This document shows positions 20,476 to 31,549 of a stretch of 64,000 nt of DNA, in pieces. A model generated the notes under the pieces. That model saw nothing but the letters and a program-made list of their open reading frames with translations, did not search any database and was not told the origin of the DNA. The stretch is from Sediminihaliea albiluteola (lineage in GTDB: Bacteria; Pseudomonadota; Gammaproteobacteria; Pseudomonadales; Halieaceae). A program made the position numbers and the translations under genes. The number at the start of each line of letters is the position of its first letter. The first letter of the stretch is position 1. The stretch spans positions 124,001-188,000 of the forward strand of contig NZ_JACFXU010000014.1 in NCBI RefSeq assembly GCF_014077625.1, written 5' to 3'.

Positions 20476-21905
20476 AGCTCTACCTCCAACATCTCTATCG
20501 CTTTGAGATCCTGTGCTAAACGGCCGATATTGCCGGCGCCCTGTGCCACCACGATATCGCCATCACGTAAAATCCCCGCCAGCACCCCTGGCACTTCATC
20601 GGGTGTTTCAACAAAAATGGGCTCAATCAAACCCCGCTGACGAATGCTGCGGCTTAAGCTGCGGCTATCGGCTCCAGGAATCGGGGCCTCGCCCGCTGGA
20701 TACACTTCCAGTAGCACCAGCACATCACAGCGCGACAGAACCGCGACAAAGTCTTCATAAAGGTCACGAGTGCGCGAATAACGATGTGGCTGATAAATCA
20801 TCACCACCCGCCGCTCGGGCCAGGCCTGCCGAGCTGACTCGAGGGTGGCGCGCACTTCAGTCGGGTGGTGTCCGTAATCATCAACTAACTGCGCCTTACC
20901 CCCCTTGAAGCTCAGCTCACCGAGTCGGCTGAAACGCCGCCCAACACCAGCAAAATTGGCCAGACCTCGAATTATCGCTGCGTCGTCTAAGCCCTCATCA
21001 CTGGCCACGGCAATCGCCGCTGCGGCATTGAGTACGTTGTGAGTGCCGGGCATGTTGAGCGTTACCTCTAGCGAGGTTTGCAGGCCGGGGCGGTGCACTG
21101 TAAAACTGGTCGATAGGCCCTGCTTGAGCATGTTATCGATACGGTAATCAGCATCGGCATTAAAGCCATAGGTCAGTACCTGACGGGTGAGATCAGGAAT
21201 CAAACCAGCGACAACTGGGTCATCGATACACAATACCGCCAAGCCGTAGAAGGGCAGGTTGTGTAAGAAATCTAAGAAGGTGCTGCGCAACACCGAGAAG
21301 TCACCGCCATAGGTCTCCATGTGGTCCGCTTCGATATTAGTGACCACTGCGACCATTGGCTGCAGGTGCAAGAAAGAAGCGTCGCTTTCGTCAGCCTCAG
21401 CCACTAAGTAGCGGCTAGCACCTAGCTGGGCGTTACTGCCCACGCTGTTAACCAGACCACCGATGACAAAAGTGGGATCTAATCCCGCCTCACCAAAGAG
21501 CGCCGCTATCAGGCTGGTGGTAGTGGTTTTGCCATGGGTGCCGGCCACCGCTATGCCGTGGCGATAGCGCATTAACTCGGCCAGCATCTCGGCCCGTGGT
21601 ACCACCGGAATTCGCGCTGCACGAGCGGCGACGACTTCTGGATTGTCGTCACTGACAGCGCTGGAACTGACCACTACATTGGCCCGATCAATATTGTCCG
21701 CGGCGTGCCCAAAGTATAATTTGATCCCGAGGGCCTCTAAGCGATCAGTCACCGAGCTGCGACGGATATCCGAACCCGCCACCTCATAACCAAGGTTAAC
21801 CAGCACCTCGGCAATACCGCTCATTCCGGTACCACCGATACCGATCATATGGATGCGACGAATGCGACGCATTTCTGGCACGCTGTACACGCTGAGCTCA
21901 CTCAT
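20472..21905 (-). CDS. murC: UDP-N-acetylmuramate-L-alanine ligase
   Basis: About 477 residues. It adds L-Ala to UDP-MurNAc in the cytoplasm. The N-terminal Rossmann motif [18 protein letters not shown]-loop GTHGKTTT and the C-terminal [16 protein letters not shown] are MurC signatures. I chose ATG 21905 ([14 protein letters not shown]) because GAGGAG lies eight bases upstream; an ATG at 21920 would add five residues. It overlaps the murG stop by eight bases. Confidence 0.97.
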   Translation of the reverse strand: MSELSVYSVPEMRRIRRIHMIGIGGTGMSGIAEVLVNLGYEVAGSDIRRSSVTDRLEALGIKLYFGHAADNIDRANVVVSSSAVSDDNPEVVAARAARIPVVPRAEMLAELMRYRHGIAVAGTHGKTTTTSLIAALFGEAGLDPTFVIGGLVNSVGSNAQLGASRYLVAEADESDASFLHLQPMVAVVTNIEADHMETYGGDFSVLRSTFLDFLHNLPFYGLAVLCIDDPVVAGLIPDLTRQVLTYGFNADADYRIDNMLKQGLSTSFTVHRPGLQTSLEVTLNMPGTHNVLNAAAAIAVASDEGLDDAAIIRGLANFAGVGRRFSRLGELSFKGGKAQLVDDYGHHPTEVRATLESARQAWPERRVVMIYQPHRYSRTRDLYEDFVAVLSRCDVLVLLEVYPAGEAPIPGADSRSLSRSIRQRGLIEPIFVETPDEVPGVLAGILRDGDIVVAQGAGNIGRLAQDLKAIEMLEVEL

Positions 21906-22995
21906 CGACCATCTCCTCACAGCAATCCGCTACCGCAGCCGTTGCCTCTGGCTGTGCCAGTGATAAGGCGGCGCTGGCCATAGCTGCCAAACGCGAGGGC
22001 TCCTGTATCAGCGCACTCAAGGCACTGGCTAGTGAATCGACCGTCATGTCTTTCTGCTCCAGCAGTAGGCCGCCTCCTTGATCGGTCAAAGCGCGGGCAT
22101 TCCACAGCTGATGGTTATCAATCGCATGGGGTAAAGGCACTAAGATTGCCGGCCGTCCCATAATGGCCAGCTCTGCCACCGTCAGTGCACCGGCTCGGCA
22201 CAGCACCAAGTCCGCCCAGGCATAAGCAGCCGCCATATCTTCAATAAAGGGGCTGAGCTTGACCTCTAGACCACCTTGCTTGCGATAGGCTTCACTCACC
22301 GCGGCTATATTGGCTTCACCACTTTGGTGCCACACTTCGATTTGCCCTGCCCCGAGCTCCGCTTGCAGTCGCGCTAGCGTGGCTGGCAGGACATCATTAA
22401 TCGCCTGGGCGCCGAGGCTGCCCCCGACTACCAGTAAGCGCAGCGGCCGCGATCCATCAAACTGCCAGGGGGCCTGCTGTGCAGTGCTGAGCAACTCTGC
22501 CCGCACCGGATTACCTAAGACCAATACATCTTGGCGCCCTTTGAAGGCAGCAGGAAAACCTGACACCACACGCCGAGCCAGTGGTGCCAATAATCGGTTG
22601 GTGGTCCCTGCCACGGCATTTTGTTCGTGAATCAGCAAGGGCTTACGCAGCAGCCAAGCGGCAAAACCGGCCGGGCCGGCCGCGTAGCCACCCATGCCGA
22701 TCACGCAATCTGGGGCGCGGCGCCACACTAATGCCAGCGCCTGAACACAGGCCCACAATAAACGCAGTAAGCCCAGCACTGTCTGCAGCAGATTCTTGCC
22801 GCGCACGCCGCGCACCGCGAGGTAGTGCAAAGCAATCCCAGCTGCCGGCACAACCCGCGACTCCATACCGTGACGGGTGCCTACCCACTCGACCTGGTGG
22901 CCGCGCTGAATAAGCTCACGGGCTACTGCTAGCGCTGGGTAGACGTGTCCGCCGGTGCCGCCGGCCATCATTAATACTTTCATCGGCCTGCGCAT
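21898..22995 (-). CDS. murG: UDP-GlcNAc:lipid I GlcNAc transferase MurG
   Basis: About 365 residues, GT28 family with GT-B fold, converting lipid I to lipid II on the inner face of the membrane. The glycine loops [16 protein letters not shown] and [12 protein letters not shown] and the donor site [25 protein letters not shown] are typical. Possible starts are GTG 22998, ATG 22995 and ATG 22983; ATG 22995 overlaps the ftsW stop (TGATG) and is preceded by AGGCGGG. Confidence 0.96.
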   Translation of the reverse strand: MRRPMKVLMMAGGTGGHVYPALAVARELIQRGHQVEWVGTRHGMESRVVPAAGIALHYLAVRGVRGKNLLQTVLGLLRLLWACVQALALVWRRAPDCVIGMGGYAAGPAGFAAWLLRKPLLIHEQNAVAGTTNRLLAPLARRVVSGFPAAFKGRQDVLVLGNPVRAELLSTAQQAPWQFDGSRPLRLLVVGGSLGAQAINDVLPATLARLQAELGAGQIEVWHQSGEANIAAVSEAYRKQGGLEVKLSPFIEDMAAAYAWADLVLCRAGALTVAELAIMGRPAILVPLPHAIDNHQLWNARALTDQGGGLLLEQKDMTVDSLASALSALIQEPSRLAAMASAALSLAQPEATAAVADCCEEMVDE

Positions 22996-24149
22996 CACAG
23001 CACCCGCCTAGCTGACTTCGGCTGGGGCTGTCGCAATTCCTGTTGAATGCGCAGGACCATGGCCAGCATACTGCAGCAGACAATCAAGCTGGTGCCGCCG
23101 TAGCTAATGAAAGGCAAGGTCAGGCCTTTTGTCGGCAGCAAGCCGGAGCTGACACCCATATTGACAAAGGCTTGACCGGAAAAAACTAACGCTACGCCGT
23201 AGCAGATATAGGCACTAAAATCTCGGCTAGCGAGAGAGGCTTTGCGCCCCACCCATAAAATACGGCCAATCAAGGCGGCATAGAGTAGGATTACCACACT
23301 CGCGCCGAGAAAGCCGGTCTCTTCAGCCCAGATTGAAAAGACAAAGTCGGTGTGCGCCTCGGGAAGGTAGAACAGCTTTTGCACGCTATTCCCCAAACCG
23401 ACGCCCAGCCACTCACCGCGGCCAAAAGCGATCAAGGACTGGACCAACTGAAAACCGCTGCCAAAAGGATCTGCCCAGGGGTCGGTATAGGCCGTTAGCC
23501 GCTGTACCCGATAGGGCGCACTAAAGATCAAAGCCACCAGCCCGGCGACGCTAAGACCCAGCACGACAATGAAGTACATCAAGCGCACACCGGCTAAGAA
23601 CATCAGACCAAATGCGGTGGCCGCGACAATGACAGTAGCGCCAAAGTCCGGCTCCACCATCAAGAGTAAAGCGAAGCAAGCTACAACGACCACCGGCAGC
23701 ATGAAACCTTGCCAGCTATTGCGCACGGCGTCTGCCTGGCGATCCAAGTAACCGGCCAAGTACACCACCATCGCCATTTTGGCGAACTCCGATGGCTGCA
23801 GGGTAAAGGGCCCAAGCGGCAACCAGCGCTGACTGCCATTCACGTCTTTACCCACTCCAGGCAGCAACACCAGAATTAACAAAATCAAGGCGGCGAACAA
23901 CCAAGCCCAGCCGGTTTTCAACCAGATGGAGCTGGGCACTTGATAGACCACAAAGCCCGCTGTAACTGCGATGGCGATATACATCAAGTGCCGCTTGGTG
24001 TGGAACCAAGGGCTGTTGTAGTTAAACTCAGCGTATTCAATAGAAGCGGAACTAATGGCCACCAGGCCCACCACCAACAGGGCCAGCCCTAGTAGTGCCA
24101 GCAGCGGATCCAGGCTTGGCCATCGCATACTCAGCGCCCCGATCCTCAT
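22995..24149 (-). CDS. ftsW: Septal peptidoglycan glycosyltransferase FtsW (SEDS)
   Basis: A 384-residue SEDS polymerase with about ten membrane segments; partner of FtsI. Landmarks are QPSEFAKMAMVVYLA, MVEPDFGATVIV with the catalytic-loop Asp region, LPEAHTDFVFSIWAEETGFLG and FISYGGTSLIV. It overlaps murD by four bases (ATGA). Confidence 0.97.
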   Translation of the reverse strand: MRIGALSMRWPSLDPLLALLGLALLVVGLVAISSASIEYAEFNYNSPWFHTKRHLMYIAIAVTAGFVVYQVPSSIWLKTGWAWLFAALILLILVLLPGVGKDVNGSQRWLPLGPFTLQPSEFAKMAMVVYLAGYLDRQADAVRNSWQGFMLPVVVVACFALLLMVEPDFGATVIVAATAFGLMFLAGVRLMYFIVVLGLSVAGLVALIFSAPYRVQRLTAYTDPWADPFGSGFQLVQSLIAFGRGEWLGVGLGNSVQKLFYLPEAHTDFVFSIWAEETGFLGASVVILLYAALIGRILWVGRKASLASRDFSAYICYGVALVFSGQAFVNMGVSSGLLPTKGLTLPFISYGGTSLIVCCSMLAMVLRIQQELRQPQPKSARRVL

Positions 24150-25516
24150 GCGCCACTCTCCTGCAACTGCTTAACAGCTGCTACAAAGGCCTCGCCTCGA
24201 GCGGCGTAGCCGCTGAACATATCAAAGGAGGCACAGGCTGGAGAGAGCAGCACCACATCGCCTGCTATAGCTTTTGCGGCTGCCACTTGCAGGGCTTCCT
24301 GCATGTTTGCCACAGAGCTCACTGGCACCAGATCCTGCAGCGCAGTGCGCAGGGCTTCATTCGCCTCGCCCATCAGCAGGAGGTGACGGCAATGCTCTTG
24401 CACCGCTTCGCGCAGCTGCCTGAAATCGGCGCCCTTGCCTTGGCCGCCGGCGATTAACAGGACATTGCCTTTGCCACCAAGGCCTTTCAAGGCTGCTTCG
24501 GTGGCGCCAATGTTGGTGCCCTTGGAATCATTGACATAGGACACGCCCTGCAACTGTGCCACTAACTGACAGCGGTGTGGCAGGCCGCGAAACTCGCGCA
24601 GAGCTTCGAGCATCGCTGGCATGGCTAAACCAGCCGCATGACCTAGAGCCAGAGCGGCCAGCACATTGGCAAGGTTATGGCGTCCACTGAGAGCTAAGTC
24701 GCTCACTGGCAGCAAGCGCTCAAAGCCATGGTAAATCGACTCGACCCCAGCCTCTGTACGCAGCCCAAAACCCTGCAATTCCGGCTCGCGCATACGCCAA
24801 CTTATCTGGGCCACATCCTCAGCTACTAGCGGTACAGTCAAGCGATCATCGCGCTGCAGCACCACCTTGCGGCAACCGCGGAAAATGCGATGCTTGGCCT
24901 GGTGATAGCGCGGCAAGTCACCGTGGCGATCGAGGTGGTCTGCGCTAATATTCAGTACAGTCGCCACTGCTAAATTCAGCACCCCGGCCCGCTCTAGCTG
25001 AAAACTGGACAGCTCCAAGACGTAGAGCTCAACGCTGTCGGACAGCAGTTCCAGCGCAGGGGTGCCCAAGTTGCCACCAACGGCGACGGTGATACCCGCT
25101 TTACGCGCCATAGCTCCCACTAACTCAGTCACTGTCGACTTAGCGTTAGAACCGGTAATACCAACTACGGGCGCTTTGGCTTCGCGCACAAAGAGATCGA
25201 TATCACCGAGTAACTCAGCGCCCGCTTCAAGCGCAGCACGCACCAATGGCTCATCCAGCGCGACACCGGGACTAACAACCACTTGCGATGCACTTTCCAG
25301 TACCGCTAAAGGGATATCACCAGCAAATAGCGAAACTTCTGGCATCTCTTCTTGTAGTTGAGCTAGGCCTGACGGTTCACTGCGAGTGTCCACCACCGTA
25401 AAGGACTGCCCCAAACGATGCAGATAGCGCGCACAGGACAAGCCGGTAACGCCTAGGCCGAAAACGACCCAGTTGTCACTGCTTGCAATCATGTCCTGTG
25501 TCACTGCCACATTCAT
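24146..25516 (-). CDS. murD: UDP-MurNAc-L-Ala:D-Glu ligase
   Basis: A 456-residue cytoplasmic Mur ligase adding D-glutamate. N-terminal VFGLGVTGLSCARYL, P-loop GITGSNAKSTVTEL, NISADHLDRHG and C-terminal LLLSPACASFDMFSGYAARGEAF are the MurD signatures. It is 16 bases downstream of mraY. Confidence 0.97.
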   Translation of the reverse strand: MNVAVTQDMIASSDNWVVFGLGVTGLSCARYLHRLGQSFTVVDTRSEPSGLAQLQEEMPEVSLFAGDIPLAVLESASQVVVSPGVALDEPLVRAALEAGAELLGDIDLFVREAKAPVVGITGSNAKSTVTELVGAMARKAGITVAVGGNLGTPALELLSDSVELYVLELSSFQLERAGVLNLAVATVLNISADHLDRHGDLPRYHQAKHRIFRGCRKVVLQRDDRLTVPLVAEDVAQISWRMREPELQGFGLRTEAGVESIYHGFERLLPVSDLALSGRHNLANVLAALALGHAAGLAMPAMLEALREFRGLPHRCQLVAQLQGVSYVNDSKGTNIGATEAALKGLGGKGNVLLIAGGQGKGADFRQLREAVQEHCRHLLLMGEANEALRTALQDLVPVSSVANMQEALQVAAAKAIAGDVVLLSPACASFDMFSGYAARGEAFVAAVKQLQESGA

Positions 25517-25532
25517 TCCTTAGTTTTTAGTC

Positions 25533-26615
25533 CTAGCGCAATTTCAAGGTGGCCAAGCCAAACAACACCAGCATCACCGTGATAATCCAAAAGCGGACAA
25601 TCACCCGCGGCTCGGGCCAGCCCTTGAGCTCAAAATGATGATGAATCGGCGCCATACGGAAAATGCGCTTGCCCGTCATCTTGAAGGAAGCCACCTGTAA
25701 AATGACCGACACGGTCTCCATGACGAAGATGCCGCCCATGATGAAAAATACAATTTCGTGGCGGGTAATCACCGCCACGGTGCCCAGTGCTGCGCCCAGT
25801 GCCAGGGCACCGACGTCACCCATAAATACCTGCGCCGGATAGGTGTTAAACCAGAGGAAACCGAGACCTGATCCGGCGATAGCGCCACAGAACACCGCCA
25901 ACTCGCCACTGCCGGCCACATAGGGAATATGTAGGTACTGAGCAAAGTCCACGTGACCGGTGAGGTAGGCAATAATGCCCAAAGCGCTGCCGACCATGAC
26001 AGTGGGCAGGATTGCTAGCCCATCTAAGCCGTCGGTCAAGTTGACCGCATTACTCGAACCGACAATGACGAAGTAAGTCAGCAGGATAAACAGCGGGCCC
26101 ATGCTCCAGGCAAAGTCTTTAAAGAAGGGTATGTACAGCTCGGTGGTCACCGGCGTAGTGAAATTGAAATAGAGGTAGAGCGCAGCAGCTAAGCCGGCCA
26201 CCGACTGCCATAGATACTTCCAGCGAGCGGGAAGTCCGCGCGAATCTTTCTCCACCACTTTGCGATAGTCATCTACCCAGCCCACTGCGCCAAATACTGC
26301 GGTGACCAGTAGCGTGATCCAAATATAATCGTTGCGCAGGTCGCCCCAGAGCAGCGTGCTGATCGCGATGGCCACCAGAATAAGGGCTCCCCCCATGGTG
26401 GGCGTGCCTGACTTGCTCAGATGAGACTGCGGTCCATCGTCGCGCACTGCCTGGCCAACCTGATAATAATTCAAGCGGCGAATCATGGTCGGCCCGACCA
26501 GCAGCGAAATTACCAGCGCTGTCCCCGCCGCGAGAATGCCGCGCAGAGTCAAGTACTGGAACACCTGAAAGCCGGTGTGGAATTGGGTGAGATATTCAGC
26601 AAGGAACAACAGCAT
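25533..26615 (-). CDS. mraY: Phospho-MurNAc-pentapeptide transferase MraY
   Basis: A 360-residue integral membrane enzyme that transfers phospho-MurNAc-pentapeptide to undecaprenyl phosphate to form lipid I. Catalytic loops are visible: [20 protein letters not shown] (the Asp-Asp pair), [19 protein letters not shown] and [15 protein letters not shown]. Length is standard. It is two bases downstream of murF, so tightly coupled. Confidence 0.98.
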   Translation of the reverse strand: MLLFLAEYLTQFHTGFQVFQYLTLRGILAAGTALVISLLVGPTMIRRLNYYQVGQAVRDDGPQSHLSKSGTPTMGGALILVAIAISTLLWGDLRNDYIWITLLVTAVFGAVGWVDDYRKVVEKDSRGLPARWKYLWQSVAGLAAALYLYFNFTTPVTTELYIPFFKDFAWSMGPLFILLTYFVIVGSSNAVNLTDGLDGLAILPTVMVGSALGIIAYLTGHVDFAQYLHIPYVAGSGELAVFCGAIAGSGLGFLWFNTYPAQVFMGDVGALALGAALGTVAVITRHEIVFFIMGGIFVMETVSVILQVASFKMTGKRIFRMAPIHHHFELKGWPEPRVIVRFWIITVMLVLFGLATLKLR

Positions 26616-26617
26616 GG

Positions 26618-27982
26618 TTAGCGCTCTGCCTCCATCTGTTGGTTACTAAGAACAGCTAAGAGGTGCTCCATGTGCGCGCCACGGGACCCTTTAACCAATA
26701 CGGTGTCATCTTCATTGAACTCACCGGCCAAGGCCTCGATAGCCTCGTCTCGGTGTTTAAATAGCAGGCCGTTGCCAAAAGCCGCTACGGCTGGCGCCAG
26801 CTCTGGGCCGACTCCCCAGAAGCGTTCAATGCCACACTTCCGAGCGTACTCACCTATTTCGCGATGCAAGTTCGCGGACTCATCACCCAGCTCCCGCATC
26901 GCGCCAAGAATCAATGTTCGGCGCCCTTTACTGCCGGCCAAGACATCGATCGCGGCACGCACCGAACCAGGATTAGCGTTATAGCAGTCATCAATGACTG
27001 TGCAGCCGCCCAGACCACGGCCCACGGCAAGTCGGCCACTGACGGGCTTGACTGAGGCCAAGCCAGCGGCAATTTCAGATAGTGTCAGTTTGCAGGCTAG
27101 GCCAACCGCGATGGCGGCCAGGGCGTTAGAGACATTGTGCAAGCCCGGCAATTTTAGCGTTACCGGCACGTCACCGGCGGGGGTACTAGCGACAAAGCTG
27201 ATACCCGCCGTTCCCCGTGAGCTGATGTTAGAGGCGCTAATAGCAGCGGGCTGGTGCACGGCAAAATCTAAGATTGTGGCGGCAGAAGCTCGGCTGCGCC
27301 AGCGCCGCGCATAGGGCTGATCGGCATTGATGATCGCGATATCGGAAGCGCCTAAGCCCTGGTAAATTTCCCCCTTAGCCTCGGCCACTGCTGCCACACT
27401 ACCAAAGCCCTGCAAGTGTGCCGGCATGGCATTTAATAAGACCGCCACATTGGGCTGCGCCAGCTCACACAGCCAAGCAATATCACCAGCTTTAGCCGCG
27501 CCCATTTCCACTACGGCAAAGTCATGCTCCGGGGCCAGCTGCAGCAGTGTTAGCGGCAAGCCAATTTCATTGTTGAGATTCCCCTCAGTGGCCAGCGCTG
27601 CACCGCGCTTGGACAACAGCGCGTGGACCAGTGTTTTTACTGTGGTTTTACCACTGCTACCGGTAATCGCCACCAGCGGATTTTTGTACAGCGAGCGGTT
27701 AAAAGCTCCCAACCTACCTAAAGCCTGCTGGGTATCGGCAACCTCCAATTGGGGCAAGGCGATATCTAACTGACGGCTGACTAGGGCAGCGACCGCAGCC
27801 GAGTCCGCGGCCGCCTGCACATAATCATGCCCGTCAAAGTTCTCACCTTGCAGGGCCACAAAGAGCTTGCCCTGCAGTGCTTGGCGAGTATCGGTCGAGA
27901 CCTCGCTAAAATGTGCATCAGCTCCGTGCAACTTGGCCCCCAACGCAGGGGCCAATTCGCTTAGCAACAGTGGCCGCATCAT
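26618..27982 (-). CDS. murF: UDP-MurNAc-tripeptide:D-Ala-D-Ala ligase
   Basis: A 454-residue Mur ligase adding D-Ala-D-Ala to complete the pentapeptide. P-loop [27 protein letters not shown] and [16 protein letters not shown] are typical of MurF. Its ATG overlaps the murE stop (ATGA). The product of ddlB in the same operon is its substrate. Confidence 0.97.
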   Translation of the reverse strand: MMRPLLLSELAPALGAKLHGADAHFSEVSTDTRQALQGKLFVALQGENFDGHDYVQAAADSAAVAALVSRQLDIALPQLEVADTQQALGRLGAFNRSLYKNPLVAITGSSGKTTVKTLVHALLSKRGAALATEGNLNNEIGLPLTLLQLAPEHDFAVVEMGAAKAGDIAWLCELAQPNVAVLLNAMPAHLQGFGSVAAVAEAKGEIYQGLGASDIAIINADQPYARRWRSRASAATILDFAVHQPAAISASNISSRGTAGISFVASTPAGDVPVTLKLPGLHNVSNALAAIAVGLACKLTLSEIAAGLASVKPVSGRLAVGRGLGGCTVIDDCYNANPGSVRAAIDVLAGSKGRRTLILGAMRELGDESANLHREIGEYARKCGIERFWGVGPELAPAVAAFGNGLLFKHRDEAIEALAGEFNEDDTVLVKGSRGAHMEHLLAVLSNQQMEAER

Positions 27983-29469
27983 GAGGCGGCCCTCTTGTTT
28001 AGTGCAGCCTGTGCCTGCTCCGCATCGCTAAAGTGTAAGCGCTGGCCTTCGATAATCTGATAATCCTCGTGTCCTTTACCGGCAATCAGTACACAGTCAC
28101 CGGGGGCCGCGCTGGCAATGGCTTCAGCAATGGCCAGAGCTCTGTCGACCTGCAAGCTAAAGTCACCGGTGCAAGCCACTGCGATATCCTGCAGGATGGC
28201 TTGTGGGTTTTCAGTGCGCGGGTTATCACTGGTGACGATGACTCGATCGGAGATCTCACAGGCTATACGGCCCATCACTGAGCGCTTGCCGGCATCTCGG
28301 TCGCCACCGCAACCAAATACAGTAATCAGTTGCCCCTCGAGATGGGGTTTAATCGCTCGCAGCACCTGCTCGAGCGCATCGGGTGTGTGGGCGTAATCCA
28401 CCAAGACCTGAATGCCAAGCTCATTGGCAATGCTTTGCAAGCGGCCTGGCACTGGCTGCAAATTCGACACTGCGGCCAAGACATCTTGCAAGGCGTGGCC
28501 TCCCAGCAGCGCACAGCCAATGGCAGCAAGTAAGTTGGCGACATTGAAATCACCGGGCAGTGGCGAACTAAACTCGCCCTCACCCCAAGGCGTGCTTATC
28601 AACCCTTTGACACCCCCTGAATGGAAGTGCAAATTGCTGGCCCGCAGCTCTGCTGCAGGGTCACCAGCTGCTGAGTAACGCAGCACCTGAGTGTTAGCTG
28701 CAGCGCTCGTTGCCAGTGTGGCTCCGTAGGGATCATCACTGTTGATCAGCGCATGGCGCAGCCCCTCCCAGGCAAATAGCGTGGCTTTAGCCCGCGCGTA
28801 AGCTGCCATGGAGAGGTGGTAATCCAAGTGGTCTCGCGACAAGTTAGTAAACACCGCGGTATCAAAGTGCAGGCCATTGACGCGACCTTGCACCAGCGCA
28901 TGGGATGAGACTTCCATCGCCACTGCAGCCACATTTTGATCACGCCACTGAGCCAAACACTGCTGTAGGGCGAGTGCATCAGGTGTGGTATTGCGGGCTT
29001 CACTCAGCTCATCGCCTAAAGAGGCGCCCAAAGTGCCAATGACGCCGCTGGGCTGTTTGAGTGCGCGCAGCAGCTGCGCCAACAAACGGGTGACAGTGGT
29101 TTTGCCATTGGTTCCAGTGACACCAATGACTCGCATTGAGCTACTTGGCTGGCCATAAAAACGCGCGGCAATAAGACCCGCCTCTTGGGCTAACTCGGGG
29201 ATTTCAATCAGAGGCACCGGCAGCGCTTCGACAAAACCACTGGCCGGCGCATCAGCAGCGACCGCCACCGCGCCTGCGGCAACCGCCTGCTCCATAAACT
29301 GGCGCCCGTCGTGCAGCTCGCCGGCCATCGCTAAAAACAAATCACCGGGCTGCACCTGACGGCTATCAAGGCTCAGACCAGTGATCGGCAGGTCCTGCGC
29401 CAACTCTCTATCAAGTAGCGCTGCAAGTGAGCGGCTGGCGCTAGTATGCTGAACGGCGGCCATCATCAC
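27979..29469 (-). CDS. murE: UDP-MurNAc-dipeptide:meso-DAP ligase
   Basis: A 496-residue Mur ligase. P-loop VTGTNGKTTVTRLL, then AMEVSSHALVQGRV, and the DNPR motif (TSDNPRTENPQ) that recognises meso-diaminopimelate and not lysine, showing DAP-type peptidoglycan. Several ATGs head the gene; the first overlaps the ftsI stop by four bases. Confidence 0.97.
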   Translation of the reverse strand: MMMAAVQHTSASRSLAALLDRELAQDLPITGLSLDSRQVQPGDLFLAMAGELHDGRQFMEQAVAAGAVAVAADAPASGFVEALPVPLIEIPELAQEAGLIAARFYGQPSSSMRVIGVTGTNGKTTVTRLLAQLLRALKQPSGVIGTLGASLGDELSEARNTTPDALALQQCLAQWRDQNVAAVAMEVSSHALVQGRVNGLHFDTAVFTNLSRDHLDYHLSMAAYARAKATLFAWEGLRHALINSDDPYGATLATSAAANTQVLRYSAAGDPAAELRASNLHFHSGGVKGLISTPWGEGEFSSPLPGDFNVANLLAAIGCALLGGHALQDVLAAVSNLQPVPGRLQSIANELGIQVLVDYAHTPDALEQVLRAIKPHLEGQLITVFGCGGDRDAGKRSVMGRIACEISDRVIVTSDNPRTENPQAILQDIAVACTGDFSLQVDRALAIAEAIASAAPGDCVLIAGKGHEDYQIIEGQRLHFSDAEQAQAALNKRAAS

Positions 29470-31217
29470 ACCCCCGCCCCGCGCTGGTTTTCTAGGGCTG
29501 CAATAGTAGCGGCATCAGGAACTGCTGCCTCTGGTGCGACGTTAAGCAAGCGCAAAGCGCCCTGGGCTACCCGCGAAAAGACTGGCGCCGCTACCGCGCC
29601 GCCGCCATAAGCATCACCCTTAGGGCCGTTGAGCACAACAACGGTGACAATGCGCGGATCTTTGGCTGGCGCTACGCCGGCAAACAGAGCTCGATATTTG
29701 TTATCGATATAGCCCTGGGCACCCACTTGGTGCACTGTGCCAGTTTTCCCACCCACTTCGTAACCCGCCACCTTGGCTCGACGGGCCGTGCCGTTGCTAC
29801 CGGTCACTCGGTGTAAGACTTTTAATACTTCAGCGGCAATTTCTGGAGCCATGACTTGCTCGCCATGGGGCACCTCGCCATCCAGTGACAACAGCGACAC
29901 TGGCAACAGCACGCCATTATTGGCAAAGGCTGTATAAGCCCGGGCCAACTGCAGAGGCGTCACCGTCAGGCCATAACCAAAGGCTAAAGTAACCTCTTCA
30001 ATTTGGCGCCAGCGGGGACGGTTGGGCAGGCGACCGGCACCTTCTCCTGGGAAGCCTGTACCGAGGGGCTGACCAATTCCTAAACGCTGAAACACATCCC
30101 AGATCGGCTCGTGGCCAAGATCCAGTGCGATCTTAGTGACACCCACCTGACTCGACTTTTCAATCACGTTAGAGAGCGTCATTTCGCCGTAGTTGCGCGG
30201 GTCCTGTAAGGTCTTTCTACCCACCCGAATGCGACCCGGCGTGGTATCAATGACGGTGTCGGTGGTGTAGCGACCGCTTTCCAAGGCCGCCACCAATGTG
30301 AGTGACTTCATGGTCGAGCCGGGCTCGTACTCATCCGCCATCGCTAGGTTGCGAGTATTGCCCGGTTTAAAACTCTTGCGGCTATTGGGGTTAAATACCG
30401 GGTGGTTGACCATCGCCAGAACTTCACCGGTATGGGCATCGAGAGTGACGATGGTGCCGGAGTCTGAGCCAGTTTGAGCGATAGCCCGCTGCAATTCGCG
30501 GTGCTGCAGAAACTGTAAGCGCAGATCGATACTCAGCTTGAGGTCACGACCGGGACGGGCCGGCTCAAGAACGCCGATATCGCGCACCGCATCGCCGTGC
30601 AAATCTTTGATGTACTGTTTTTTACCTGGAATACCGCGCAACCACTCGTCGTAAGACAGCTCTAGGCCGGCAATGCCGCCGTCATCCACATTAGTGATAC
30701 CCACCAACTGTGCGGCCACTTCACCGGCCGGGTAGTAGCGTTGATATTCACGCTCACCGTATACCCCAGGGATTTTATGAGCCAAGATTTCACGCGCTTC
30801 AGCCGGCACCCGGTGGCGCTGCAAATACATAAAGCGCTTACCGGCAAAGCGCTCCAACTTCGCCTCTAACTCAGGTAGAGGCTGCCCCAGAAGGCCAGCC
30901 AGTTTCGCCAAGTGCTCTGAACCACTCAATTGTGCCGGGTCGGCCCAAATAGAAATCACCGGCGTACTAACCGCCAAAGGTTCACCCCGACGGTCGGTAA
31001 TCACGCCGCGATAGGCGGGAATTTCGGCTGTGCGCACCGAGCGAATTTCACCCTGATTTTGCAAAAAGGCGTAGCCTTTATCGGTGTTGAGCACCTGCAG
31101 CGAGAGCACCCGCCCCAGCAATACAACCAGCAGGGCCACCAGCACAGTCGCCACCAGATAGAAGCGCCAGGGAGCCACGGCCACTACGGTTTTCGTTTTG
31201 CGCGCCCTAGCCCTCAT
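29466..31217 (-). CDS. ftsI: Septal transpeptidase FtsI (PBP3)
   Basis: A 583-residue class B penicillin-binding protein. Short cytoplasmic tail, membrane segment at about 17-40, pedestal domain, then the transpeptidase domain with SxxK = Ser301-Thr-Met-Lys304 and KTG = 491-493. The second active-site triad reads Ser355-Ser-Gln357, where most FtsI proteins have Ser-x-Asn. Other landmarks (EYEPGSTMKSLTL, LTVTPLQLARAYTAFAN) are normal and length is typical. It works with FtsW in septal wall synthesis and overlaps ftsL and murE by four bases each. Confidence 0.97.
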   Translation of the reverse strand: MRARARKTKTVVAVAPWRFYLVATVLVALLVVLLGRVLSLQVLNTDKGYAFLQNQGEIRSVRTAEIPAYRGVITDRRGEPLAVSTPVISIWADPAQLSGSEHLAKLAGLLGQPLPELEAKLERFAGKRFMYLQRHRVPAEAREILAHKIPGVYGEREYQRYYPAGEVAAQLVGITNVDDGGIAGLELSYDEWLRGIPGKKQYIKDLHGDAVRDIGVLEPARPGRDLKLSIDLRLQFLQHRELQRAIAQTGSDSGTIVTLDAHTGEVLAMVNHPVFNPNSRKSFKPGNTRNLAMADEYEPGSTMKSLTLVAALESGRYTTDTVIDTTPGRIRVGRKTLQDPRNYGEMTLSNVIEKSSQVGVTKIALDLGHEPIWDVFQRLGIGQPLGTGFPGEGAGRLPNRPRWRQIEEVTLAFGYGLTVTPLQLARAYTAFANNGVLLPVSLLSLDGEVPHGEQVMAPEIAAEVLKVLHRVTGSNGTARRAKVAGYEVGGKTGTVHQVGAQGYIDNKYRALFAGVAPAKDPRIVTVVVLNGPKGDAYGGGAVAAPVFSRVAQGALRLLNVAPEAAVPDAATIAALENQRGAGV

Positions 31218-31549
31218 GGAGACACCACTTTCTGTTCTTCAATTACCGGCGGCTGCATCGACAACTCAGAGGTCGCGACCTTCTCGACTCGGTAATGTGA
31301 GGCCCAAGTGCTTTGCTCCAAGAGCAGGCGGCTATAGTCTTCCTGCAGGTACCACTGATCGGCTTCCAAGCCCTGCAGTTCGGCGTACAGCTGACGGCAA
31401 GCATGAGACGAGTGGATCACCGCAAAGGCACTGCCCACCACCGTCAGCATCAAGATAGAGGCAAACACTCGCTGCACACGCAGCAAGCCGCTAGGCGACG
31501 GTGTATCCGCCGCGCTGCGCGCTGGTCTGTTGTCAGCTCTGCCCACCAT
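31214..31549 (-). CDS. ftsL: Cell division protein FtsL
   Basis: A small bitopic protein of 111 residues: basic N-terminal tail, membrane segment at about 28-46 (FASILMLTVVGSAFAVIHSS), then a periplasmic coiled coil (LYAELQGLEADQWYLQEDYSRLLLEQ) with a conserved-looking WASHYRVEKVA end. It pairs with FtsB and FtsQ. Start ATG overlaps the rsmH stop (TGATG) and its stop overlaps the ftsI start. Identity rests on structure and on its place between rsmH and ftsI. Confidence 0.95.
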   Translation of the reverse strand: MVGRADNRPARSAADTPSPSGLLRVQRVFASILMLTVVGSAFAVIHSSHACRQLYAELQGLEADQWYLQEDYSRLLLEQSTWASHYRVEKVATSELSMQPPVIEEQKVVSP

